Assembly: GCA_905250885.1 (NCBI GenBank)
Contig: CAJNOQ010000315.1
Coordinates: 1 to 55,203, forward strand
Length of the DNA: 55,203 nucleotides
Source of the DNA: Didymodactylos carnosus
Lineage: Eukaryota; Rotifera; Eurotatoria; Philodinida; Philodinidae
Direction: 5' to 3'
Shown here piece after piece: positions 32,723 through 43,331 of this stretch (the first letter of the stretch is position 1; each line of letters begins with the position of its first letter). The position numbers and the translations under genes are program-made. Below the pieces are notes generated by a model. It was not told the DNA's origin. It made no database searches and was given only the letters and a program-made list of their open reading frames with translations.

Positions 32723-34689
32723 CTAAAAATAAAATAATGTTCAATTATAGAACCATAATAACAATAATCAATTAAACGATAATGCTAAGTTTTTTTTTTA
32801 TAGTTCTTATATACAACTAGGTAAATATAGTCTTTTTATTTAAGTAGTTTGTTTTTCGTTTTCTTGTTATTGACATTCAATCTATATTTTTTTCGATCTA
32901 CTTATATAGTCTTATCATAAAAAAAAATGGCATTGTCAAGGTCATGCACAACTGAGTTCAAACCTAGATATTTTTCATTAACTAAGGAATAAAACAACAT
33001 ATTATCATCTGACCACAATTGCTGAAGTAAAGAATGGGAGTGATTTACGATGTGTACCATCAAGTATTTTACTCATAAAAACCTGATATAACCGAACGAA
33101 CTTCAATAATATTTTTGAATACCGGTTACCGAGATATAAATTAAACTGAAATGTTTCCAGCGGCATGATTCGAAAAACACTTTTTTTCCTCTTAATTGTT
33201 TAAATATTTTAGTTTAATTCTTTAGCTAACATTGTAAGTTTATAAAACATCTATCTAAAATCTAATTAAACTTTCCTACATGGTCTTGAATACCCAAGTC
33301 AACTTTCGTGCTTCTGTCGCATCGCGAGGCTCGATAAAAAGTCGTGACAACTACGTGTAACGCGATCGTGAAATAAGAGTCTTACAATAGTGATCAAGGT
33401 TTTATCGCGATCCAAGAATGATCGCTCTGACTCACTAGAATCAAGCGGAACATAGAGTTTCTAAACCTCGACTTTTATGTATCATGTTTTACTCGGTTTT
33501 TTCTTCGAGAACATGGTGCATTTAAATCAGTACACAGCAATTTCTAGATATTACGCCAATTTCTCACTATAGGTATGAAACACAAGAAAGATATACATTA
33601 GATCAGAAAATATTCACTCTCAGATTGACTAAATTCTTTTTCCTGTGCATTTCTCAATTTTGATTCGACACGTAACTGATATCTGATCCCAGATTTAATA
33701 GTGAAATAGGCTGATGTTGAGTATTATCCATAAGGTGACTACTGACGTATGTGAAGAAAACATTCACACTCGGAGAGTGAGATCAATATGATCTTGACGC
33801 TCAACACCAGTTCATTGAATGTTCTCTGCATAGACGGAGGGGAACTGTGCTCTGGTCTAATGCATACAGAAAACCGATACTGACGCCTGCTACACCCCAT
33901 AACACACAAACGGAAGTGGACGTATTACATTGAGGTTACTTATTAATATTATCAACCTTGATGGTTTATTTCTCACTTTGATGCATTATTATTCTGAAAC
34001 TTTGCCCAGTCAACGTAATTAATCGAGTCTATACAGAGTAAAATCGCTTACATTCGGTGTTTTAACTGAGAGAAAATCTTTTATATTGTGAAAGTAACTT
34101 TAAGCGAGAATCAGATAGTTTAATCTCACGACAACAAAAAAAGGTTCAACATTGCTCACTTTCGTTTAGAAATTGCTGTGTGCATATCTATGAGTGATTT
34201 TATTTGGTTAAATAATAAATTGGGAATACTGTTTTAAAAAAACGCGTGTAAAAAGCTCTTCACTTTGCTATAAAAAGAATGAAGAATGATCCCTTTTGCT
34301 ATTTGATTGTAAGCCTAAACGTTAAAAGAAAAATGAAATGTAATCACGTGCAGCTATGTGATATAGACTAGAGAACTAGCAAATAAAAGGATATCTATTT
34401 TTTTTATTATCTCTTTTTTCGCATTTTCCATCTTTTTGTTCTCTTTCCTTCCGATCGACGCGTTTGAGAGGAAAAAAATTCTGTTCTTTGTTCTGTCTTA
34501 TTACATTAAACTTAGTTACACATGCTTTTATAGTCTATTTATTCGAGAATAGCTCCAGACACAGAACACAATTTTAAACGTAGTTTGAAAACTTAGTAAA
34601 GAAGAGATTTGCGCTGACATTAATTAAATAGGCTGTACAAAGACTGACGGCTTGTCATGAGGCAGCACTGTGCTTATAAATAAGGTCTT
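32723..34689. other. Spacer upstream of ABAT
   Basis: No gene recognised. It includes the ABAT promoter and moderately GC-rich patches near 33300-33470 with GATCG/CGATC and CGTGA words. Weak inverted similarity occurs around 33748-33828 (AAAACATTCA and TGAATGTTCT). Confidence 0.4.
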
Positions 34690-34694
34690 GCAGT

Positions 34695-35625
34695 AACAAA
34701 AAAATTCATTACCATACCATTGTCATTACCATGGTAATGGTAGTAGTAAAAATGGATTTTAATGCTAGATAACACATGGTAAATGGTAGCAAAAATTTAA
34801 ATTCATGGTAATGGTAGTGGTAACGGATATTTTTCAGATTCCAGTTTATAATCATATCATCTCTTTATTAATGGTATCATATACCCCACAAAAAATTATT
34901 TTATCAGCACTGGTTGCGCACGGGTGCGCACCAGTGTCAAAGTTTTGTTTTCAATCACTATTTTGTTTTGTCAATTTCTGTCTATATTAACACCACAGTA
35001 TATTTCGAATATTTCGAATGTCTTTCTGACTTCATCTTTTCCTTCTCATAAGAGAAGTGCCGAGGCAACGCCGCATGAATTTGGCATGTCAATGTGGTAC
35101 TGATCAGTGCCGCATTCTAATACAAAATTTAGCATAAACAACTATAATAAAAAACTAATCAAATTGATTAAGTAAATTTCAGTGCGGCACTGACTTTTAC
35201 CAGTGCGGCACTTTTTGGGCAGAAATATATCGGCACTGATTCGGCACTTGCTGGGCACGGGTGCGCATTGGTGCCAGTGACCGATGGCATACCATGCGCA
35301 CTGGCAGTACTGCACTAATTCTTACCAGTGCCGCACTGAAATTTTTTGTATAGGGTATCACTTTAGTGTATATGATACAGTCCAACGTTATATAATGTTC
35401 ACGCTAATCCATGATCCTACATATTCTTTATTTTGTGGCTTATACACGTGTTTATGTTTTTTTTTCCCTTCTATGGGAATATGTTCTATTACCATCGGAA
35501 TTCCATTGCCATTACCATTACCACGTTAATGGTAAAACATTCATGATGATGGTAATGATAATGATAAAAAAATCTCTATCGATAGTAATGGTATGGTAAA
35601 GGGTAACAAAAAAGTCATGGTAACA
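34695..35625. repeat. CCATTACCATGGTAATGG word cluster, split by another element
   Basis: The words CCATTACC and GGTAATGG, forming the palindrome CCATTACCATGGTAATGG, recur around 34707-34825 and again at 35495-35625. The DNA between the two halves is a different element (34869-35379). The simplest reading is that the second element inserted into the first. Confidence 0.6.
34869..35379 (-). mobile_element. CAGTGCGGCACTG element, copy 1
   Basis: Bounded by roughly inverted TATCATATACC-like ends (34874 and 35372). The core 34905-35260 is about 85-90% identical, in reverse orientation, to 36295-36650. The inner sequence carries CAGTGCGGCACTG, GTGCGCACCAGTG, GCCGCACTG and TGATCAGTGCCGC words plus a shared unique section (AAACAAAATAGTGATTG, complement). 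It has no coding capacity. Confidence 0.7.
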
Positions 35626-36294
35626 GAACTCTACTTATCAACAGCATGAATGATATCAAAAACTTTCATTTCGTTAGCTATATGTTCGATAAAAATTCGT
35701 TTACTAGATAAATGATAATTAGAAAACTCTTTTGGTGCTTATGGCAAATATCTGAGTTCATTTTGATGCACGGATGTTAATAAAATGCGACCGTTGGCAA
35801 ATCTTTGTCTGCCAAGATCTTTGTCTGTGGAAGGATCGAGAGGGTTGGTTTCCATCGATAGTACATGATGTGAGCATTCTACTAGCGTGTATGGAGCCAA
35901 CAAAAACATGGCTTAAAAAAATTAAACCACGATCGGTCGAAATTATCTACATAGATGCTAAACAATGTGTTTTATTTTTCCAGACAACAATTATCTTCGT
36001 TGAAATTATCAAGTAATAATTATAGTGATATTGTCGACATTCTGCATATATCTGTCACGACGATATGTTCTGCAATGTTAAAGAGCATCTTGTTATTTTT
36101 TAGCTAGTTCTTCTACAAAATATCAATTTTCTCCTCTGTGACCTTCCACGTTAGTCACCTCAAATCGTTAGGAGATATGATTTGTTTTACCCCATCGTGT
36201 TTTTCGTTCATCCGTGTGCGTGTGGAGGTTATGCAAAGAGTAGTTGAAACCAAAGAATGATAGTTGACAGATTTTTCGCTGACACCTTTGCGCA
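35261..36294. other. 1 kb between the two inverted element copies
   Basis: Contains the right half of the CCATTACC cluster and an open frame at 35774-36016 (81 codons, MLIKCDRWQIFVCQD...). The frame reads like coding sequence but has no recognised family or splice partners. It may be a captured gene fragment; I do not call it a gene. Confidence 0.3.
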
Positions 36295-36650
36295 TTCGCG
36301 CCCAGAAAATGCCGATTGGCACCAGTGTCGATACATTTCTGCCCAAAAAGTGCAGCATCGGTAAAAATCAGTGCCACACTGAAATTTATTTAATCAGTTT
36401 AATTAGTTTTTTATTATGGTTGTTTATACTAAATTTTGTATTAGAATGCGGCACTGATCAGTACCACATTGACATGCCAAAACCATGCGATATTGATTGC
36501 GTCGGCACTTCTCTTATGGGAAGGAAAAGATAAAGTCAGAAAGACATTCGGAATATTAGAAGTATAGTGTAGTGTTAATATAGACAGAAATTGACAAAAC
36601 AAAATAGTGATTGAAAAAAAAACTTCGGCGCTGGTGCGCACCGGTGCTAG
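36295..36650 (+). mobile_element. CAGTGCGGCACTG element, copy 2 (inverted)
   Basis: Reverse-oriented relative of 34905-35260. The unique stretches (TTTATTTAATCAGTTTAATT, GACATGCCAAA, AAGTCAGAAAGACATTCG, AATTGACAAAACAAAATAG) match closely, while the palindromic words themselves differ more (CAGTGCCACACTG against CAGTGCCGCACTG). Similar words continue to about 36755. Together the two copies could fold into a stem of ~355 bp with a ~1 kb loop. Confidence 0.75.
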
Positions 36651-36759
36651 ATTTTTACAGTTTTCCTGGCACCGATACTCAGAAAAAAAATTATTCGACA
36701 CCGGTGCGTATCTGTGTACAATCAGTGCCGATAAAATATATTTTTGTAGGAAACATACA

Positions 36760-38520
36760 TACATTTATTTTCTCTTCTCTTCTTCCTGTATCATCAAACA
36801 TATGTCTCTTCTCTTCCCTCTAAGGGTGACGGGCTGGTAACAATGCTATGGTGGGATTTTTTCTTCATTGGATTACCCTAGTCGAGAGTCCCGCGGGACT
36901 CCCTCGGGAGTTTTTTTTTCTCAAAAAATCACCGGTGACTTTTTTTGGCAGTGTATGTCTTGTTGATTCCATCTTTTGATTCCTTTGCTTAGGCTCCCAG
37001 CAATAAGTGAGTTCAGTAACCAGTAATGTGGTTTCCCAGACAACGAAGGTAGCGCCAATGCTGTGAAGAAACAAACATCTGACTCCCTGCTCAATTTTTC
37101 TGTTTGAGCTTAAAAAGGCAACTGTAGAAGGTAAATTCAGATCGGCCGGATGTTAGCAAGTCGCAACCTTTGAGTACTGAAGTCAGCAAGCAGGGAAATT
37201 TAGCAGAAATGTCAAAATCTTAGTAGTCTATTAAAGCTTTAGTTCCGAACACTCTCGAAGTTAACTTCGAGTTAATTCTAAAAAATTTGTAGTGTGAACG
37301 TGGCTTTATACGTTTCTTTTTGGGATCATAGAGGATAGAATCCAAAATAATATGTTTTTGTGGCCGTAGCCGTAATTTACCGACTACCTTTTCGCCGCCA
37401 CTAACTACTACTACTGAAGTACTTAATTTTTATTCGTTGAAAATTTACCAACTACGCTCCTTTGAAAGAAAGAAAAGGGTCCGGTTTCGTTTGTTTTGTT
37501 TATCATTAGCTAAGTGGTGCATAGCAATTCAATTACAACCAACATAAAAACATCAAAAAATTTGAGTACTTTTGGCATTTTTCTCTTAATTTCTGTCCTA
37601 CCTCAATCTGTTAATTTGCTGGCGCATTTTGTAAGTATAAAAAATGTTTATGTGATGTTGATTATGTATAATCTTTATTTGACACACATTTTTTTGAAAA
37701 AGGTTATAACATAATTTTCTTTTAGTTGTTTATACAATTAATATGGGTTAGGTGTGGTTTGGTCGTTTATTTCTTCGAAAAAATTTTATCGTCTTTTAAT
37801 TAGTCAGTTAGCCGATTCTTATTACGATGTTAATTGAGCTTGATCAAAAATACATGTTTAAGTTGGGTTTCATTATAAGTAAGAACATGAACCTCCTCCT
37901 AGTTTCCTGTTTGATTCTTATTAGTGAACTTCTTTCGTTCTCTATCTTTTATCTAATGAAAAAGTATAGAATGAAAAAAAAAGTCTGTTATATTCACGCC
38001 TATATAGACTAACCTGAGCTGTTTTTTATTTGTTTATATATAATTCCATTTTTGATTAAGATTATAATGAGTCACTTGAAAATCTATTCTCTACTATTGA
38101 ACTCTCTATTCTTCGTTTTTTTCTGAAGGAAGTTATTCTACGTGCATTGAAGACTGTAAAGCATGGTAGAGTACGGAAGTGTGTATATACGTCATGTTGA
38201 TTTTATGCGCTGTTTTTTGTGAACTAAAGCATTTATTGTGAATCCAAAGTATGAAAACCGAATATAGGACAAAATTTTGATTCATTAGGGGAGCTCTAGT
38301 AGACTTTGCTAGTATGACTAGAAGATGAAATGTTATTTAGACTCTTATTTGTCAAAATATGCGCAAATTTTTTGTAAATCTTTATAGATAAAAATATACT
38401 TTTGATTTCGAATAATCCTGTGATAGATAATTCATACTTATACTTGATTCATCTTTATAATCAGTAAGAAAATTAATAATATTATATAAAAAATGACAAA
38501 AAATGCGAGAAAAAATAATT
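36760..38520. other. Spacer downstream of the NCS gene
   Basis: No gene supported. The palindrome AGTCCCGCGGGACT sits near 36890-36905 next to CCCTCGGGAG. The remainder is AT-rich. Confidence 0.45.
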
Positions 38521-40003
38521 TTATCCTGTTTTATTTTCTTTTTTCCAAAAGTTTGGTGCTAGAAATTCGGTTAATTGTTTATTTTTTAACACATTTAAAA
38601 ATTCTTGTTTCGATAATTTATCATCATTATTTAAGTCTAACGTAGACATAATTTCGTATGATTTATACGCGACACTAAATTTTTCTCGATCAATTCCATA
38701 CAACATGAATAAAGCATGAACAATGTGATTAATTTCAGTGTAATTAATGTATCCATCCGAATCACGATCATATGCATTATAAATCCATTCTAATTTTTCA
38801 CGTGGTGTTCCTTTACTATGAACATAAATTGCAAGTAAAAATTCATGAAATTCAATAAATCCATTATGACTAATAATGTCAAATGCTTTGAACATAAAAT
38901 CGCAGTATGATTCTGCATCACCATTTGGACGTTTTGGTAAGATATTACGATAAAAGTGAACAAAATCTTGTTTATCTAAACGACCTTTTGGACATCGTCG
39001 AATAAATGTTGAATAATAACGTTTTATTTCATCATTTGTAAATGTTGTATGTTCATGTAAATAAGCTAAATGATCATGTGGAATGTTTATCGGATAATTA
39101 GTTGACGATGTTTGTTTTTCCTAAAATATATATAATATGGTCAATGATGTATTAACAATGCTCTCACAATCAAATATCAGTAATCCTGAACAAAATGTAA
39201 TGATATCAGAAAATTTACAAAATAAAAAAAAGTTAGCAATTTGCACAATGATCATTGATCTTTGTTAAAAAATATAGTTGCTTGACGTTCTAAACGCTAT
39301 AAAGAAGATTTACTTTTGAGAATCTGTCTATAAACCAAATATAATGTACAAGACTTTGTATTTATATAAAAAACAATAATTTTTACCATTTATTTACCTT
39401 TTTCTTTTCATTGTTTATCTGTTGATTTATTATGTTGGAAAACATAGGTGCAATTATTTCTAGAATATCTTTACATTGTTTACATAACTGAATAAATTCT
39501 TGACAATTTAAATGGTCATCATCGTCTATGTCGTACTGTTTAAATAATGATTTGAATTCATCTTCTTTCAATTGACTAAGATATTTTCCGTGTACAACAT
39601 AAGCTAAACGACCTATATTAATAAATTCTCGAATGTCGATAAGTCGATCATGATTGGTATCATATAATAGAAATAACCATTCTAATTTTTCATTTAATGT
39701 TGTATCCTTTGAACAAATTGTTTTTAAAAATAAAACTTCTTTAAAATTTAATTGATTATTTTTATCTGAATCAATATGATCAAATAAACGTTCAATAATT
39801 GGTTGTGAATATTTTAAATGTTTTAATTCACTTGAATATAATTGTGAAAATTGTTGACGAGTTAAGTAACCTTTTGGATAGTGTGTCATAAAACGAATAT
39901 AAATATCATCAATTTGTTTTTGTGTATAATTTGTATGTAACAGAATATATTCGAGCTCGCGATCATTTAATTCTGGACGTTCTTGAGATTGATTTAGACC
40001 CAT
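38521..40003 (-). CDS. Tandem neuronal-calcium-sensor protein (two NCS modules)
   Basis: Two open blocks on the minus strand, 40003-39398 and 39120-38521, each encode one complete recoverin/NCS-like module of ~200 residues. The first block ends AAAAAG followed by the donor GTAAAT, and the second starts after the acceptor ATATTTTAG. Both are in phase 0, and no separate start exon was found for the second. The prediction is one 401-residue protein. The N-terminus MGLNQS fits N-myristoylation (Gly2, Ser6). Module 1 has a degenerate EF1 and canonical loops DSDKNNQLNFKE, DTNHDRLIDIRE and DIDDDDHLNCQE. Module 2 has the family-typical CPKG EF1, a degenerate EF2 (DIISHNGFIEFHE), and good EF3 (DRDSDGYINYTE) and EF4 (DLNNDDKLSKQE). 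Ordinary NCS proteins are ~190 residues with four EF-hands. The alternative is two adjacent genes, the downstream one lacking a found first exon. Confidence 0.8.
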
Positions 40004-40983
40004 TTAATTAGCTAGAATGTAATATTATTCATTGAAAACTAGTCTAAACAAGAATACTGACTAAATTAACAAACATTCAGGACAGAGTTAGAAAAATCTA
40101 ACTATTGTTTATCACTACAGACAGATTATTTGTTTCGGTTATCTCCACATTTTTGAGCATTTAATTAGTGAATTTTCTAAATGAATCATTTTTTTTTCAC
40201 AAGTGTCAATAAACTATGATCCAAAAGAATGTTTAAAATAATTTTTGACTGAACTAGTTTTAAATTAATATAACAGAAAGAGTATTGTCGAACTTATTTT
40301 TACATTTTTCACAGTTCTGACTTACTCATCCTGTCTATCTGACGAAAAACTGTTGATAGAAGAATTTTATGACTTTTTTTTGTACACCAACGTTTAACAA
40401 CTACCACATAGTTGTAGATCAAATTACGAAATTAAACTTCACTTAGTCTATGTGAAGTATTTTTATCATGAATCGATCGATCTTTTATCTTCTGATACTA
40501 TGATGGTCTGAAATTTGAAATCAGTGACTGGTACCAATTAAACTTTTTGATCCCAATCTTACATTTCATTAATGGCACATCAAATGTGTAACATATCTTT
40601 TTTCTACAGTTTAGTAACAGAAAAATCGATTTTGTTATGTATATACAAATCTAAAATCTTTACAGTATATACTTCTTACCGTTCCGTTCACTTGCAGTTT
40701 GTCCAATATAGTTTAGTAGTGCTGTGTGTACACTAAATAACTTTAGTGCGTTCCATCTACTATATATGTAATTTCCGTTCTTTTCTTTTTTTTTCTTTTT
40801 CTATGCTAATGAAAAGATGTAGGATGGTGATACTCTTTTTCCATATTTTTTTCGTTATATAAATATGATAAGACCTTAGTAGAAAAGCGATGAGATCATA
40901 AATCATGTCTCATCATTATGCTTGATATTGTGATTCATGGTGAATATGTCACTAACAAACTAAAGATGTTTACATCTCAGAAG
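40004..40983. other. Spacer upstream of the NCS gene
   Basis: AT-rich, no gene. The minus-strand acceptor ACATTCTAG ends at 40012, eight bases before the NCS start codon. Confidence 0.4.
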
Positions 40984-42151
40984 GAAATATATCCATATGG
41001 AATCTCTGATTATTGTTGAGCGCGAGTGACGAATTTATGTACGAGTAATAGTACTCTAAAACCTAAGATTTTTGTGAAAATTAACAGCTTGTGCATGGTG
41101 CGAAAGGTGAAAATAGCAATGTTTTATGTTTCTATCAAAATTCGTTCTACTATACAAGTTTGCTTGAAGAGTGAGTTCAGGCAAAACGAACTTTGAAAAA
41201 ACTATCACTTATATTTCCAGATGTTTTATTATGCTGAATTCAAATGAGACATTTATTTTCTTGTTTGTAAAGTTTTCTAGTCTTACAACGGATTTACATC
41301 AATGCAATCTCATTAATAATGGATATTTAATGATTTCATCAGCAACATCCCTTGTTTTTCATGTAAAAGTAATGTCACTTTGAACACATGATAATTTTTA
41401 ACCACAGGTGTTCAAGAATCACTACCAGTGGGGAAATTTTGTCGAAGTTTCACGACATTAGGGTCGTGCAGTTGCAACATCAAATGCGTGGTCGTATGTG
41501 AACTTTCTATAATTGCACATGCGTCCACAAATGAGAATTTCTTTTCACGTGTGTCCACACAGCGTTTTACGACTTTCGCTAGTGACCACGTGCAAAAAAT
41601 ATGACGCGAAAAGTTTTCGTGAACAGTTCACGCGTTGTCACAAGTGAAATGTATTTTTCACGCGTGCCCATACACCATTTTACGATGTTCACGTGCGACC
41701 ACATTTCATTTCACGATATTTACGGGTGTACACGTCGTTTTATATGCTAAAACTTCCCCATGGGTAGAGACTTTTAAACATGCTGTAACAGAACATAAAG
41801 ATTGCTTGTACTGAAACTAATATTTACAACATTTTGAAAAAAATGTTTACCAAGACATAAAAGTAAATGTCTCATTTGAATTCAGCATAATAAAACATCT
41901 GGAAATATAAGTAACAGTTTTTTCAAAGTTCGTTTTGCCTGAACTCACTCGTCAAACAACCTTATATGGTAGAACGAATTCTGATAAAAACATAAAACAT
42001 TGCTGTTTTCAGCTTTCGCACCATGCACAAGCTGCTAATTTTCACAAAAATCTTAGGTTTTAGAGTTCTATTACTCGTACGTAGTCTCGCCACTCACACT
42101 TATAGTCAAACGTGATAATCAGAGATAAATCAGATTCATATGGATTTATCC
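40984..42151. mobile_element. 1.17 kb foldback element with ~280-bp inverted arms
   Basis: The left arm (~40984-41258) and right arm (~41861-42151) are reverse complements at roughly 90% identity, for example GAGTGAGTTCAGGCAAAACG near 41170 and its complement near 41945. The arms enclose ~600 bases. Within the loop, 41450-41750 is a cluster of TTCACGTG, CACGTGC, TTCACGCGTG, TTTTACGA and GTCCACA words in both orientations. No transposase frame is present; open frames in the arms (e.g. 41171-41383) are not convincing. Confidence 0.8.
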
Positions 42152-43049
42152 AAGAAGACTTCGATATGGTTTAAAATAATATAATTCATATTTATATCTT
42201 AGGTTTCTACAGAAGGTCTAAAACATATTTAATGTTTGTTTCATATTTTTTATTCAAATTTATTATCTATGATACACTTGAATTTCTCATTATAACAAAT
42301 AGACTATATGAAAGAAGCATACCTATTCATTTTCTTTTTCCTAAACAGAATAGTATTCATTTATTTGTTCATTCTGAAAACATACATGTTTTTTATTTTA
42401 CTACAAGTAGATAACCTGTAATAGAGAGTAAATGTTTTATTCATTTGTTGACAGCAGAAAAAGAAGTGAATTATACCAATAAATGCGTTTAAATGCGATT
42501 CAACGAATGCTACATGTTATAAATCAAAATAGATTGACGAAGTATTTGAGTGATATTTACGTTCCAGATTGATTTGTTGAGTATCTCAACAAGATCTTTC
42601 TATCTTGTAATAGAATTATCTAGAGTAATTTATAGTACAAACAAATTGAATGAAAATGTTGAGAATATAGAAACAGTCTATTTCATCCATTTTCTTCAAC
42701 TTCTTTTTGCACTTTGTTTGTGTTTTTTTACTTAAGTCATTTCCGATCGAGATTTAGAACAGCTATACATCGTTTCTTAAAATAAATTTTTACTCCGGTA
42801 GTAGAAAATCGTTGCGTGTTACTGTTATTAGGTTTTGTCTTGCATCTTTTTCTTTGGATAGAAAAAAAAATTGAATATGTGTCACAAAACACATCTGTAC
42901 AGGAACATATCGCCTTTTTCTATCGAAGACAAAGCAGTTTACCATTAAGCGAAAAGTTTGTTTCGTACTTTCGTTGTAGATTTATGATAATCATGTTTAG
43001 AACGATATCGATGCATCATATTAATATTTATCCAACAATTCAAACAACA
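42152..43049. other. Spacer / upstream region of the microprotein-ankyrin locus
   Basis: No independent gene is supported. The open frame containing the microprotein extends back to 42816 but lacks resemblance before ~43050. This is probably 5' UTR and promoter. Confidence 0.4.
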
Positions 43050-43326
43050 ATGACAAGATGTTTTCGTTTATTATTCTCACTTGCTTGGAAAGCAGCCATT
43101 TTGTAAGTAAATAGATATTCGGCAATTTTAATAATGATCTTGCCAATTTCATATAGTAATAGTTCATTTTATTTAAGAAATTAAAGAGATTGTCTTGATT
43201 AGCTTATAATACAACAGTTTACTATAAAAATCGTTCTTTTTTTTCTCATTTAGATTCCCATATTTATTTTCATTTGGTACATTAGCAGCTGGTCTACAAA
43301 TTCGTGTTGATATTGATATAAATTAA
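43050..43326 (+). CDS. Candidate 41-residue membrane microprotein
   Basis: Exons 43050-43102 and 43254-43326 (strong donor GTAAGT, acceptor CTCATTTAG) join in phase 2 to give a 41-residue peptide. It starts MTRCFRLLFSLAWKAAIL and ends GLQIRVDIDIN. It has a basic N-terminus, one hydrophobic segment of about 20 residues and an acidic tail, like many small mitochondrial or inner-membrane microproteins. I do not recognise the family. Upstream in-frame Met codons could lengthen it. Its stop lies five bases before the ATG of the ankyrin gene, so both would share one mRNA. The alternative is that this is simply the spliced 5' UTR of the ankyrin gene, or that the 43253 acceptor receives a spliced leader. 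Confidence 0.45.
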
Positions 43327-43331
43327 GAATA

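Noticed and set aside
35774..36016. 81-codon frame between the inverted element copies
   Set aside because: Looks somewhat protein-like but has no splice context, relatives or domain; kept only as a note.
34695..36760. Repeated palindromic words read as a CRISPR-like array
   Set aside because: Repeats are short, irregularly spaced and in both orientations, with no constant spacer length; the genome is eukaryotic with spliced genes.
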